Source: Streptomyces sp. NBC_01481 (lineage in GTDB: Bacteria; Actinomycetota; Actinomycetes; Streptomycetales; Streptomycetaceae). Taken from it: a stretch of DNA of 64,000 nucleotides. The stretch lies in contig NZ_JAPEPT010000001.1 in the NCBI RefSeq assembly GCF_026339995.1, positions 1,979,001 through 2,043,000 on the forward strand. The letters run 5' to 3'. The position numbers and the translations under genes are program-made. The notes under the pieces were generated by a model. That model saw nothing but the letters and a program-made list of their open reading frames with translations. It was not told the origin of the DNA and did not search any database. Position 1 is the first letter of the stretch. The number at the start of each line of letters is the position of its first letter. Shown here in pieces: positions 34,894-43,501 of this stretch.

Positions 34894-35984
34894 TAGTGAC
34901 CTGAGTCGGAGATTCTCTGGCAGTAGGCGGCGACTTTGTCGAGGATCTCGTCGGCGGTTTTTGTCCAGACGAACGGTCGGGGGTGGTCGTTCCAGTCGGC
35001 GAGCCAGGCTCGGATGTCGCGATCGAGGGCCTGGACGGAGCGGTGGACGCCGCGTCGGAGTTTCTTGGCGGTCAGCTCGGCGAACCACCGTTCCACCAGG
35101 TTCAGCCAGGACGAACCGGTGGGTGTGAAGTGCAAGTGGAAGCGGGGATGGGCCACCAGCCACTGTTTGATCGCGGGAGTTTTGTGGGTGGCGTAGTTGT
35201 CCAGGATCAGATGCACATCCAGGTCCGCCGGGACTTCCTTGTCGACCTTGACCAGGAACCTCTTGAACTCGGCGGCCCGGTGACGTCGGTGGAGCGAGCC
35301 GATCACCTTGCCGGTTGCGGTGTCCAGGGCCGCGAACAGGGTGGTGGTACCGGCCCGGATGTAGTCATGACTGCGGCGCTCGGGCACTCCCGGCATCATC
35401 GGCAGAACCGGCTGCGAGCGGTCCAGGGCCTGGATCTGCGACTTCTCGTCGACACACAGGACCAGGGCCTTCTCCGGCGGGTCGAGGTAGAGGCCGACAA
35501 CATCGCGGACCTTGTCGATGAACAGGGGGTCGGTGGACAGCTTGAAGGTCTGCGAGCGGTGCGGGGCCAGCGCGAACGCCCGCCAGATCCGCGAGATCGC
35601 CGACTGCGACATCCCGGTCGCCGCAGCCATCGACCGCGTCGACCAGTGGGTGGCGTTGGCCGGCTTCTCCTCCAGTGTCTTGACGATCACCCGTTCCACG
35701 TCGGCATCCGTGATCGTCCGTGGGACACCCGGCCTCGGCTCGTCACACAGGCCGTCCAAGCCCCGCTCGAGAAAACGCCGCCGCCAGGTGCGGACCGTGT
35801 CTGGAGCGATCCGCAGACGGCGCGACACCTCCATAATCGAGTGCCCCTCCGCGCACTCCAGCACGATCCGCGACCGCTGGGCCAACGCCTGCGCAGTCGA
35901 TCGACGACGCACCCACCCCTCAAGCACCTCTCGCTGAGCATCAGTTACCGACAACGGTGGGATCTTCGGACCCGGGCGACTCAT
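34893..35984 (-). CDS. IS630 family transposase, single frame
   Basis: The 363-residue transposase is unrelated in detail to the twins. The N-terminal HTH is GHSIMEVSRRLRIAPDTVRT; the DDE core is LVLCVDEKSQIQALDRSQPV (Asp), LDVHLILDNYATHKTPAIKQ (Asp) and FTPTGSSWLNLVERWFAELT (Glu). It appears intact. Its stop TAG is built from the TA target duplication plus the terminal base of copy B; the last codon inside the element is CAC. In another site the reading could continue into flanking DNA. Confidence 0.93.
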   Translation of the reverse strand: MSRPGPKIPPLSVTDAQREVLEGWVRRRSTAQALAQRSRIVLECAEGHSIMEVSRRLRIAPDTVRTWRRRFLERGLDGLCDEPRPGVPRTITDADVERVIVKTLEEKPANATHWSTRSMAAATGMSQSAISRIWRAFALAPHRSQTFKLSTDPLFIDKVRDVVGLYLDPPEKALVLCVDEKSQIQALDRSQPVLPMMPGVPERRSHDYIRAGTTTLFAALDTATGKVIGSLHRRHRAAEFKRFLVKVDKEVPADLDVHLILDNYATHKTPAIKQWLVAHPRFHLHFTPTGSSWLNLVERWFAELTAKKLRRGVHRSVQALDRDIRAWLADWNDHPRPFVWTKTADEILDKVAAYCQRISDSGH

Positions 35985-36018
35985 GCCGGACTAACGGCAA
36001 ATCTCCGACTCAGGTCAC
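34896..36018 (-). mobile_element. IS630-type insertion sequence, second type (1123 bp)
   Basis: Perfect 19-bp terminal inverted repeats GTGACCTGAGTCGGAGATT (34896-34914; complement 36000-36018), flanked by TA at 34894-34895 and 36019-36020. It abuts copy B with only the TA between them. Confidence 0.92.
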
Positions 36019-36020
36019 TA

Positions 36021-36258
36021 GGGCCTGTCGTTCGGATCTTGCCGGGTTCGCGTGCCCTGGCACGCACTCCCCCGTAGCCCTTCGGGCACGGGAGGTGCCC
36101 CCACGCTGCGTTGCGTCAGTCGCCGACGCTCCGCGTCGGCTCTCCCCCTGCCTTCGGCGGGGGGACCCCCATCCTCCGGCCTGCGATCGCACCCACCACA
36201 GTGACATCAGCCGCTCCTCGGCGGGCCGCTCACTGATCCGGCCTGAAACGACAGGCCC
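36021..36258. mobile_element. MITE-like non-coding element or IS remnant
   Basis: The 238 bp are bounded by GGGCCTGTCGTTC and GAAACGACAGGCCC, inverted repeats matching at 13 of 14 positions. The inside is GC-rich, with short hairpins such as CGCCGACGCTCCGCGTCGGC and CTGCCTTCGGCGGGGGGACC. There is no reading frame for a transposase. It lies between the IS nest and a DUF202 gene. Confidence 0.5.
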
Positions 36259-36272
36259 TGGCAATCCTGACC

Positions 36273-36590
36273 TCAGACCACCATCGCCACCGCGAACCCG
36301 GCCAGAGCGATGGTGCACGCCACCGCGGCCAGCGCCGCCCGGTCCGACATCACCTGCGGCCTCGGACCTGCGCCCAGCGCACGCACCCGCCAGTGAGCCA
36401 CCCGCAGGAAAGCCAGCCACACCAGCGCACTGAACGCCACCGCCACCAGCCCGGCCGTGCTCAGATCGCCGCCCCCCACCTGCCGGGCCGCGAGCACGGC
36501 CGCCACGGTGAACGCCAGCGTGGTCCTGCGCCACGCCAGCCTCGTCCGCTCCGGCTGCAGCCCCGGATCCCGCTCCGGCGCGGCCGTCAA
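36273..36590 (-). CDS. DUF202 family small membrane protein (second of pair)
   Basis: The 105-residue product begins MTAAPERDPGLQPERTRLAW, the family's ERTxLAWxRT motif, and has three hydrophobic segments (LAFTVAAVLAARQVG, TAGLVAVAFSALVWLAFLRV, AALAAVACTIALAGFAVAMV). DUF202 proteins have no firm function. The start is TTG 36590, overlapping the TGA of the preceding gene (TTGA), so it is translationally coupled. GGGAGGG lies just upstream. Confidence 0.82.
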   Translation of the reverse strand: MTAAPERDPGLQPERTRLAWRRTTLAFTVAAVLAARQVGGGDLSTAGLVAVAFSALVWLAFLRVAHWRVRALGAGPRPQVMSDRAALAAVACTIALAGFAVAMVV

Positions 36591-36985
36591 CGCCAGCCCT
36601 CCCAGCCGAAGAGCACGACCACCACCATCGCCACCGCGACAGCGGCGACCACCAGGCTCAGCACCGTCGGGAAACGCGAGACCGGCAGATCCTCGCCCCG
36701 CCGCATCGCCCGCTCGCAGCGCACCCAGTGATTCACGGCCCGCAGCGCACACAAGACCCCGGCGCCCAGCAGCCCGAGCGCCATCCCGGTCCGCAGCCAC
36801 CGCGTCAGGTCCGGCAGAAACTGATCGACCGCGAACCCGCCGCCGATCAGGGCCAGCGCCGTCCGCAGCCAGGCGAGAAAGGTCCGCTCATTGGCGAGCG
36901 AGAACCGGTAGTCGGGAGTCTCGCCCTCCTCGCTCACCCGCTGGGGCGCGAACCACAGCCGCAGACTCCGTCCGAAATCGCTCAC
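36587..36985 (-). CDS. DUF202/YidH family membrane protein (first of pair)
   Basis: The 132-residue protein has PDYRFSLANERTFLAWLRTA (family signature) and three membrane segments ending LSLVVAAVAVAMVVVVLFGW. GTG 36985 is chosen since AGGG lies 8 nt before it; GTG 36994 is possible. It follows the NUDIX gene by 10 bp and overlaps the second DUF202 gene, so the three are probably one operon. The two DUF202 proteins may form a complex, as such genes often occur in pairs. Confidence 0.85.
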   Translation of the reverse strand: MSDFGRSLRLWFAPQRVSEEGETPDYRFSLANERTFLAWLRTALALIGGGFAVDQFLPDLTRWLRTGMALGLLGAGVLCALRAVNHWVRCERAMRRGEDLPVSRFPTVLSLVVAAVAVAMVVVVLFGWEGWR

Positions 36986-36995
36986 GCGTCGCACC

Positions 36996-37502
36996 CTACG
37001 TGCCCGACTCCCGCAGCCGTTCGTACGCCGCGAGACCGTCCGGCACCCACTCCCACTCCCCGAGCCGTTCCTCCAACTCCCGCTCGGGCAGGAAGTCGTG
37101 CCAGGCGACCTCCTCGGGCTGCGGGTTCACCGGCAGCTCGCAGCGGACCTCGTACACGGCCGACCACCAGGTCTGATCGCCGCGCTCGTAGAGGAACTTG
37201 AACAGCGGCACGGGCGCGGGGAGTCCGGAGACCCCCAGCTCCTCCTCGGCCTCGCGCAGCGCCGCCGCGTCATAGCTCTCACCCGCGCCGACGACACCGC
37301 CCACGAACATGTCGTAGAGGGACGGGAAGACCAGCTTGGTCGCCGTCCGGCGGTGAACGAAGATCCGGTCCTGTGCGTCCCTCGCCAGAACGAAGACCGC
37401 GCGGTGGCGCATGCCGCGCGCGTACGCCTCGCCGCGCGGGGCCTGGCCGATGACCTCGTCGTTCTCGTCGACGATGTCCAGGATTTCGTCAGCGGGATTC
37501 AT
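36996..37502 (-). CDS. NUDIX hydrolase (IPP-isomerase-like/YfcD type)
   Basis: The 168-residue enzyme starts MNPADEILDIVDENDEVIGQ and carries the NUDIX box GGVVGAGESYDAAALREAEE followed by ELGV, with the expected Glu residues for metal binding. The N-terminal pattern and RHRAVFVLARDAQDRIFVHR match the YfcD/IDI-like subgroup acting on nucleoside diphosphate derivatives. The substrate is unknown. It heads a small operon with two DUF202 genes and is divergent from the FAD dehydrogenase. Confidence 0.9.
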   Translation of the reverse strand: MNPADEILDIVDENDEVIGQAPRGEAYARGMRHRAVFVLARDAQDRIFVHRRTATKLVFPSLYDMFVGGVVGAGESYDAAALREAEEELGVSGLPAPVPLFKFLYERGDQTWWSAVYEVRCELPVNPQPEEVAWHDFLPERELEERLGEWEWVPDGLAAYERLRESGT

Positions 37503-37598
37503 GTTCCCATCCAAGCACCGGCCGAACTGTTGACGAGTTACTGCCGCGTACCGAAGATCGGAGCCATCGCACTCCGGCCCCCGACAAGGATGGAACCC

Positions 37599-39254
37599 AT
37601 GGCGTACGACGCTGATGTGATCGTGATCGGGGCAGGGCTGGCGGGCCTGGTGGCCACCGCGGAGCTCGTCGACGCCGGACGAAAGGTCATCCTGCTCGAC
37701 CAGGAGCCGGAACAGTCGATCGGCGGACAGGCACACTGGTCCTTCGGCGGACTCTTCTTCGTCGACTCGCCCGAACAGCGCCGGATGAGGATCAGGGACA
37801 GCCGGGAGCTTGCGCTCCAGGACTGGCTCGGCACGGCGGGCTTCGACCGCGAGGAGGACCGCTGGCCGCGCCAATGGGCGGAGGCGTACGTCGACTTCGC
37901 GTCCGGTGAGAAGCGGGCCTGGCTGCACGCCCAGGGGATGCGGTTCTTCCCGGTCGTGGGCTGGGCCGAACGCGGCGGCTACGACGCCACCGGGCACGGC
38001 AACTCCGTACCCCGCTTCCACATCACCTGGGGCACGGGCCCCGGAGTCGTCGCCCCCTTCGAGCGGCGGGTCAGAGCAGGCGTCGCCCGCGGACTCGTCC
38101 AGCTGAAGTTCCGTCACCGGGTCACCGGGCTGAGCAGCAGCGGCGGCACGCTCGACACGGTCGGCGGCGAAGTCCTCGAGCCCTCCGGCGCCGAGCGCGG
38201 CACCGCGAGCAGCCGCGAGGTCGCCGGGGCATTCGAGTTCCGCGCGCAGGCGGTGATCGTCACCTCCGGCGGCATCGGCGGCAACCACGACCTCGTTCGC
38301 GCACAGTGGCCCGAGCGGCTCGGTACCCCGCCCGAGAAGATGCTCTCCGGCGTCCCCGCCCATGTCGACGGGCTGATGATCGGCATCGCGGAACGCGCGG
38401 GCGCGAGCCACATCAACAGCGACCGGATGTGGCACTACACCGAGGGCATCGAGAACTGGAACCCGATCTGGGCCAAGCACGGAATCCGCATCCTGCCCGG
38501 ACCCTCCTCTCTCTGGCTCGACGCGCGCGGCAAGCGGCTGCCCGTCCCGCTCTTCCCCGGCTTCGACACGCTCGGCACGCTCGAACACATCATGAAGTCC
38601 GGCTACGACCACACCTGGTTCGTGCTCGACCAGAAGATCATCGGCAAGGAGTTCGCGCTCTCGGGCTCCGAGCAGAACCCGGATCTGACCGGGAAGTCGA
38701 TCCGCGACGTGATCCGGCGCGCGACGGCGGATGTGCCGGGGCCGGTGAAGGCGTTCATGGACAACGGCGTCGACTTCGTCGTCGAGAAGGACCTCTCCGC
38801 GCTCGTACGCGGCATGAACGCGCTCACCAAGGAGCCGCTGATCGACGAGGCGCAGCTGCGGCGCGAGATCACCGCGCGGGACCGGGAGATCACGAACCCG
38901 TTCACCAAGGACCTCCAGGTCACTGCGATCCGCGGAGCCCGCAAGTACCTGGGCGACAAGCTCATCCGCACGGCGGCGCCGCACCGCATCCTCGACCCGA
39001 AGGCCGGTCCGCTGATCGCCGTCCGGCTGAACATCCTCACCCGCAAGTCGCTCGGCGGCCTGGAGACGGACCTGTCCTCGCGGGTGCTCGACGATGACGG
39101 CGAGCCGCTGGCGGGTCTGTACGCGGCGGGGGAGGCGGCGGGATTCGGCGGGGGCGGGGTGCACGGCTACCGCTCGCTGGAGGGCACGTTCCTGGGCGGC
39201 TGCATCTTCTCGGGCCGCGCGGCGGGCCGGGCGGCGGCGCGGGCGGTGGGGTGA
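37599..39254 (+). CDS. FAD-binding dehydrogenase (Rv0785/ketosteroid-dehydrogenase-like)
   Basis: The 551-residue flavoprotein has the N-terminal dinucleotide fold DADVIVIGAGLAGLVATAEL, GGQAHWSFGGLFF, and the C-terminal FAD motif LAGLYAAGEAAGFGGGGVHG followed by LEGTFLGGCIFSG. The architecture matches FAD_binding_2 enzymes related to 3-ketosteroid dehydrogenase and fumarate reductase. The actinobacterial Rv0785-like subgroup has no firm substrate. AAGGATGG precedes ATG 37599; ATG 37590 is an in-frame alternative. Confidence 0.9.
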   Translation: MAYDADVIVIGAGLAGLVATAELVDAGRKVILLDQEPEQSIGGQAHWSFGGLFFVDSPEQRRMRIRDSRELALQDWLGTAGFDREEDRWPRQWAEAYVDFASGEKRAWLHAQGMRFFPVVGWAERGGYDATGHGNSVPRFHITWGTGPGVVAPFERRVRAGVARGLVQLKFRHRVTGLSSSGGTLDTVGGEVLEPSGAERGTASSREVAGAFEFRAQAVIVTSGGIGGNHDLVRAQWPERLGTPPEKMLSGVPAHVDGLMIGIAERAGASHINSDRMWHYTEGIENWNPIWAKHGIRILPGPSSLWLDARGKRLPVPLFPGFDTLGTLEHIMKSGYDHTWFVLDQKIIGKEFALSGSEQNPDLTGKSIRDVIRRATADVPGPVKAFMDNGVDFVVEKDLSALVRGMNALTKEPLIDEAQLRREITARDREITNPFTKDLQVTAIRGARKYLGDKLIRTAAPHRILDPKAGPLIAVRLNILTRKSLGGLETDLSSRVLDDDGEPLAGLYAAGEAAGFGGGGVHGYRSLEGTFLGGCIFSGRAAGRAAARAVG

Positions 39255-39413
39255 ATTCCAGCCCGTCCGGCGTTTGAGGACATGCGGCCGAAGGTCGCAT
39301 ACGGGGAGGTGGGGGTCCCCCCGGACGGAGTCTGGGGGAGGGCGGGGTGGGGAACAAGCCCCGCAGGGCACCAGCCGGTCGCGCCGGGCACGCCGAGTGT
39401 GACGGAAGTCTGA
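39255..39413. repeat. Intergenic repeat copy between two plus-strand genes
   Basis: CAGCCCGTCCGGCGTTTGAG is followed by GACATGCGGCCGAAGGTCGC, GGGGGTCCCCCCGGACGGAG and GGGGAACAAGCCCCGCAGGG. The block equals parts of the copies near 18.95 and 4.55 kb. It probably ends the dehydrogenase transcript. Confidence 0.6.
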
Positions 39414-39465
39414 CGTGCGGCCGGATCCCCTGGCATCTCGCGTCCCCGAGTGTTCGAATCGAACC

Positions 39466-40191
39466 GTGACCACACACCACCCCGACGCCGAGGGCGCCCC
39501 CGTCGGCCGCCGCCTGGTGCTCGGCATGATCGGGCTCGGCGGGGCCGGAATCGTGGCCGCGCCGTATCTCCAGCGAGGGCTCGAGTCCTTTCTGGGCGCG
39601 GCCTCGGACAAGGACCCGACGGGCCTGACCGGACTGCTGCCCAACGGCGGCGGCTTCCGCTACTACTCGGTCGCCTCCTCCGTGCCGCACAAGAGCGAGC
39701 AGAACTACCGCCTCACGGTCGACGGCCTCGTCGACAGCCCCGCGACGTACACGCTCGACGAGCTGCGCAAGCTGCCGCAGACCCGGGTCGTGCGCGACGT
39801 CCAGTGCGTCACCGGCTGGCGGGTCCCCGACACCCCCTTCGAGGGAGTGAAGCTGTCCCTCCTGCTCGACGCCGCGGGTGTACGCCCCGAGGCAAGGGCC
39901 ATCCGTTTCACCTGCTTCGACGGCACGTACAGCGAGAGCCTCACCCTTCCTCAGGCCCGCCGGGACGATGTGCTGGTCTGCCTGAAGATGCAGGACAAGC
40001 CGGTCAGCCACTCGCACGGCGGCCCGGTCCGGCTGTATGTGGCGCCGATGTACTTCTACAAGTCCGCGAAATGGCTCTCCGGCATCACCGTCACCTCCCG
40101 CGTCCGGCCCGGCTACTGGGAGGAGCGGGGTTATGACGTCGACGCCTGGGTCGGCCGGTCCAATGGCCGCAGTGACACCCCCACCGTCTGA
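39466..40191 (+). CDS. Sulfite-oxidase-type molybdopterin oxidoreductase, membrane-anchored
   Basis: The 241-residue protein has an N-terminal membrane/Tat-like segment (GRRLVLGMIGLGGAGIVAAP) and a SUOX-type molybdopterin domain: YRLTVDGLVDSPATYTLDEL, RVVRDVQCVTGWRVPDTPFE (its Cys is the likely Mo ligand) and HGGPVRLYVAPMYFYKSAKW. It resembles small MsrP/YedY-like enzymes. The start is GTG 39466, without a good ribosome-binding site. The downstream cytochrome b gene overlaps it by 29 bp, so the two products probably form one redox complex at the membrane. Confidence 0.9.
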   Translation: MTTHHPDAEGAPVGRRLVLGMIGLGGAGIVAAPYLQRGLESFLGAASDKDPTGLTGLLPNGGGFRYYSVASSVPHKSEQNYRLTVDGLVDSPATYTLDELRKLPQTRVVRDVQCVTGWRVPDTPFEGVKLSLLLDAAGVRPEARAIRFTCFDGTYSESLTLPQARRDDVLVCLKMQDKPVSHSHGGPVRLYVAPMYFYKSAKWLSGITVTSRVRPGYWEERGYDVDAWVGRSNGRSDTPTV

Positions 40192-40795
40192 ACGGCCCGC
40201 CCGCGTCAAGCGGTTCAGCCGGGCCGAGCGCTGGGTGCACCGTACGACCGCCGGGCTGATGCTGCTGTGCGTGGCGACCGCCGCGGCCCTGTACGTACCG
40301 CAGATCGCCGAGCTCGTGGGGCGCCGCTATCTGGTGGTCACCGTTCACGAGTGGTCCGGGATCCTGCTGCCCGTGCCCTTCCTGCTGGGTCTCGCCTCGC
40401 CCGCCTTCAGGGCCGATCTGCGCAGGCTGAACCGTTTCGGGCCGCACGATCGGACCTGGCTGCGCGCTGCCCGGAGGCGTGATCGCAGGTCCTCGTCGCG
40501 TCCGGCGGGCAAGTTCAACGCCGGACAGAAGGTGTACGCGGCGTGGATCGCGGGCGCGGTGCTCGTGATGCTGGCGACCGGACTGCTGATGTGGTTCACG
40601 CATCTGACGCCGCTGGTGTGGCGTACGAGCGCGACGTTCGTGCACGACTGGCTGTCGCTGGCCGTCGGCATCGTCCTGGCCGGACACATCGGCATGGCGC
40701 TCGCCGACCCGGAGGCACGCAGGGGCATGCGTACGGGGTCGGTCGAGCGCCCTTGGGCGAAGCGGGAGCACCCGCTGTGGCGCGGGGACGAGTAG
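40163..40795 (+). CDS. Cytochrome b561/b6-like membrane subunit
   Basis: The 210-residue protein has four hydrophobic segments and His residues suited to heme b: FSRAERWVHRTTAGLMLLCV, LVVTVHEWSGILLPVPFLLG, VLVMLATGLLMWFTHLTPLV and FVHDWLSLAVGIVLAGHIGM. It is the expected electron partner of the overlapping Mo-oxidoreductase, analogous in role (not sequence) to MsrQ for MsrP. ATG 40163 lies inside the upstream gene; GTG 40172 is an alternative. Confidence 0.87.
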   Translation: MAAVTPPPSERPARVKRFSRAERWVHRTTAGLMLLCVATAAALYVPQIAELVGRRYLVVTVHEWSGILLPVPFLLGLASPAFRADLRRLNRFGPHDRTWLRAARRRDRRSSSRPAGKFNAGQKVYAAWIAGAVLVMLATGLLMWFTHLTPLVWRTSATFVHDWLSLAVGIVLAGHIGMALADPEARRGMRTGSVERPWAKREHPLWRGDE

Positions 40796-41077
40796 AAATC
40801 ACCCGCCAGTTCGCCGTCGGGACGCTCGCGGAGCTGGACGTACTGGCGCCCTGAAGGCCTGGGCGGGGGTGTCACGCCCGACTGGTGCGTCTCTCGATGA
40901 CCTTGCTTTACTGCGCCGTAACCTCTGAAACACCTCAGATCTATATCTGCGTGACCTTGGCCACTGCCAAAATCCCAGGGTTGCCCTGAATATGTGCCGT
41001 CGGGCCATGGCACGGTGACGCCCCCCACCGGCCACGGCCGGGACCGCCCACATCCCCTCACGAAGGCGAACCCCTCC
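40796..41077. other. Gene-free upstream region of the amino-acid permease
   Basis: The 282 bp are unusually AT-rich between 40905 and 40990. CAGAT-CTAT-ATCTG is a dyad at 40936-40949. GTAAC (40918), GAAAC (40927) and GTGAC (40951) recall GlnR half-sites, but the internal spacing is not the usual one. No gene is visible. Confidence 0.4.
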
Positions 41078-42538
41078 ATGAGTGACCGCACCACTGCGGC
41101 CGAAACGCTCGCCGCCGGGGCACCGGCGAAGAGCACCCCCCACGTCGACGCAGGAGACGCCGGCTACAGCAAGGACCTCAAGTCCCGCCACATCAACATG
41201 ATCGCGATCGGCGGAGCGATAGGCACCGGCCTGTTCCTCGGAGCGGGCGGCCGGATGGCGAGTGCGGGCCCCTCCCTCGCCATCGCCTACGCGGTCTGCG
41301 GCGTCTTCGCCTTCTTCGTCGTCCGCGCGCTCGGCGAGCTGGTCCTCTACCGCCCGTCCTCCGGTGCCTTCGTCTCGTACGCCCGTGAGTTCATGGGCGA
41401 GAAGGGCGCCTTCGCGGCCGGCTGGCTCTACTTCCTCAACTGGTCGACCACCGCGGTCGCCGACATCACCGCGGCCGCCACCTACGCCCACTTCTGGGCC
41501 ATGTTCAGCAGCGTCCCGCAGTGGGTCCTCGCGCTGATCGCGCTCGCCGTCGTCCTCGCCGCCAACCTCATCTCGGTGAAGTACTTCGGCGAGATGGAGT
41601 TCTGGTTCGCGATCATCAAGGTCGCCGCGCTCGTCGCCTTCATGCTGGTCGGCGTCTTCCTGGTGGTCACCCAGCACCCGGTCGACGGCCACACCCCCGG
41701 CTTCTCCACCGTCACCGACAACGGCGGCATCTTCCCCACGGGCATGCTGCCGATGCTGCTGGTCATCCAGGGCGTCGTCTTCGCGTACGCCTCCGTCGAG
41801 CTGTGCGGCGTCGCGGCCGGGGAGACCGAGAGCCCCGAGAAGATCATGCCCAAGGCGATCAACTCGATCATGTGGCGCGTGGGCCTCTTCTACGTCGGCT
41901 CGGTGGTGCTGCTCGCGCTGCTGCTCCCGTACACGGCGTACTCCGGTGACCAGAGCCCGTTCGTCACCGTCACGGAAAAGCTCGGTGTCCCCGGCACGGC
42001 CCACGTGATGAACCTCGTGGTGCTGACCGCCGCCCTGTCCAGCCTGAACTCCGGGCTGTACTCCACGGGCCGCATCCTGCGCTCCATGGCGCTGTCGGGC
42101 TCCGCGCCCAAGTTCACCGGCCGGATGAACAAGGGGCAGGTGCCCTATGGCGGCATCCTGCTGACCGCGGGCTTCGGTGTGCTGGGCGTCGCGCTCAACT
42201 ACAAGGTGCCCGACGAGGCCTTCGAGATCGTTCTGAACCTGGCCTCGATCGGCATCCTCGGCACCTGGGGCATGATCATGCTCTGCTCGCTGCTGTTCTG
42301 GCACCGCGCCCAGGACGGCCGGGTCACCCGCCCGTCCTACCGGCTGCCCTGGGCCCCGTACACCCAGATCGTCACGCTGTTCTTCCTGGCGGGCGTGGCC
42401 TTCCTGATGTGGTGGGGCGGCGGCGTCGGCCGTACGACCGTGATGCTGCTGCCGCTGATCGCGGCGGCGCTGGTCGGCGGCTGGTTCGTCGTCCGCGGCC
42501 GGGTGCGCGCCATCGCGGCGGAGCGCCAGGACGCCTAA
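41078..42538 (+). CDS. Amino acid permease, AnsP (asparagine)-like
   Basis: The 486-residue APC-superfamily transporter has about 12 membrane segments. Family signatures are INMIAIGGAIGTGLFLGAGG near residue 39, YRPSSGAFVSYAREFMGEKG and AGWLYFLNWSTTAVADITAA, which are closest to E. coli AnsP (L-asparagine permease). Substrate assignment is by resemblance only. ATG 41078 starts the charged N-terminal tail. Its stop overlaps that of the convergent pseudouridine synthase gene by 4 bp. Confidence 0.88.
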   Translation: MSDRTTAAETLAAGAPAKSTPHVDAGDAGYSKDLKSRHINMIAIGGAIGTGLFLGAGGRMASAGPSLAIAYAVCGVFAFFVVRALGELVLYRPSSGAFVSYAREFMGEKGAFAAGWLYFLNWSTTAVADITAAATYAHFWAMFSSVPQWVLALIALAVVLAANLISVKYFGEMEFWFAIIKVAALVAFMLVGVFLVVTQHPVDGHTPGFSTVTDNGGIFPTGMLPMLLVIQGVVFAYASVELCGVAAGETESPEKIMPKAINSIMWRVGLFYVGSVVLLALLLPYTAYSGDQSPFVTVTEKLGVPGTAHVMNLVVLTAALSSLNSGLYSTGRILRSMALSGSAPKFTGRMNKGQVPYGGILLTAGFGVLGVALNYKVPDEAFEIVLNLASIGILGTWGMIMLCSLLFWHRAQDGRVTRPSYRLPWAPYTQIVTLFFLAGVAFLMWWGGGVGRTTVMLLPLIAAALVGGWFVVRGRVRAIAAERQDA

Positions 42539-43494
42539 AGCCCGGCTCGTGGCGGCTCTGCTGCGGGGTCGGGCCACTGCATCAGCCGCAGACGGCTCTC
42601 GAAGCGGTACGGCTCTCCCGTCACCGGATCGGTGAACTCCAGCACCTTCGCGAGGAGTTGCAGCGGCCGGGAGTAGTCGTCGGGCCCCGGCTCCTGGACG
42701 ACCGGATAGACCGGGTCGTTCAGGAGCGGCAGCCCGAGGCTGTTCATATGGACCCGCAGCTGATGGGTGCGGCCGGTGGCCGGCAGCAGCCGGTACCGGC
42801 CGAGCCCGCCCCGGTGATCGAGCAGCTCGACCCGGCTCTCGCTGTTCGGCTCGCCGGGCTCCTCGCGCGCCGCCATCACCCCGCGCTCCTTCACGATCCT
42901 GCTGCGTACGGTCACGGGCAGGGTGACAGCCGGGTCGTACGGCGCGATCGCCTCGTACTCCTTGCGCACCCGCCGGTCGCGGAACAGCGTCTGGTACGCG
43001 CCGCGGTCCCCGGGCCGTACGACGAAGAGCGCGAGCCCCGCGGTCAGCCGGTCGAGCCGGTGCGCGGGCTGCAGCTCGGGCAGACCGAGATCGCGCCGCA
43101 GCCGCGCGAGCGCCGTCTCGGTGATGTGCCGGCCGCGCGGGGTGGTGGCCAGGAAGTGCGGCTTGTCGGCGATCACCAGACGCTCGTCGCGGTGGACGAT
43201 CCCGACCTCGAAGGGCACACGCTCCTCGGGGGCGAACTCGCGGTGGAACCAGAGATAGCGCCCGGCGGTGTACGGCTCGTCGGCGGCGACCGGACCGTCC
43301 GTGGAGACGATGCGTCCCTCCCGGAAGAGGGCCTCGACCCTGTCGGCCCCGATGGCATCGGCGTACCGGGCGAGGAGATGGCCGTACACCGTCTTCCACG
43401 CGCCGTCGGGATCGGCGGGCAGCCGCAGCCGTACCGGATCGATGCCGTCGCGCTGGGGGAGCGGCGCGGGCGGGGCCTTGTGTCTGCGTCTCAC
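42535..43494 (-). CDS. RluA-family RNA pseudouridine synthase
   Basis: The 319-residue enzyme converts uridine to pseudouridine in rRNA or tRNA. The catalytic motif is LQPAHRLDRLTAGLALFVVR with the essential Asp. VIADKPHFLATTPRGRHITE and LLPATGRTHQLRVHMNSLGL are also typical of RluA. The N-terminal ~90 residues are an extension of the kind seen in the actinobacterial subgroup. GTG 43494 lies 7 nt after a TACAGT box, so the message may be leaderless. Which RNA it modifies is unknown. Confidence 0.92.
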   Translation of the reverse strand: MRRRHKAPPAPLPQRDGIDPVRLRLPADPDGAWKTVYGHLLARYADAIGADRVEALFREGRIVSTDGPVAADEPYTAGRYLWFHREFAPEERVPFEVGIVHRDERLVIADKPHFLATTPRGRHITETALARLRRDLGLPELQPAHRLDRLTAGLALFVVRPGDRGAYQTLFRDRRVRKEYEAIAPYDPAVTLPVTVRSRIVKERGVMAAREEPGEPNSESRVELLDHRGGLGRYRLLPATGRTHQLRVHMNSLGLPLLNDPVYPVVQEPGPDDYSRPLQLLAKVLEFTDPVTGEPYRFESRLRLMQWPDPAAEPPRAGL

Positions 43495-43501
43495 CGAGAT
43501 G

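Noticed and set aside
36996..39644. 882-residue minus-strand open frame
   Set aside because: Only its last 168 residues (the NUDIX enzyme) are real; the rest is the antisense of the FAD dehydrogenase.
40918..40955. GlnR-like half-sites (GTAAC, GAAAC, GTGAC) before the amino-acid permease
   Set aside because: Spacing within the first pair is 4 bp instead of 6, and no full a-b site pair is present, so the resemblance is too weak to annotate as an operator.
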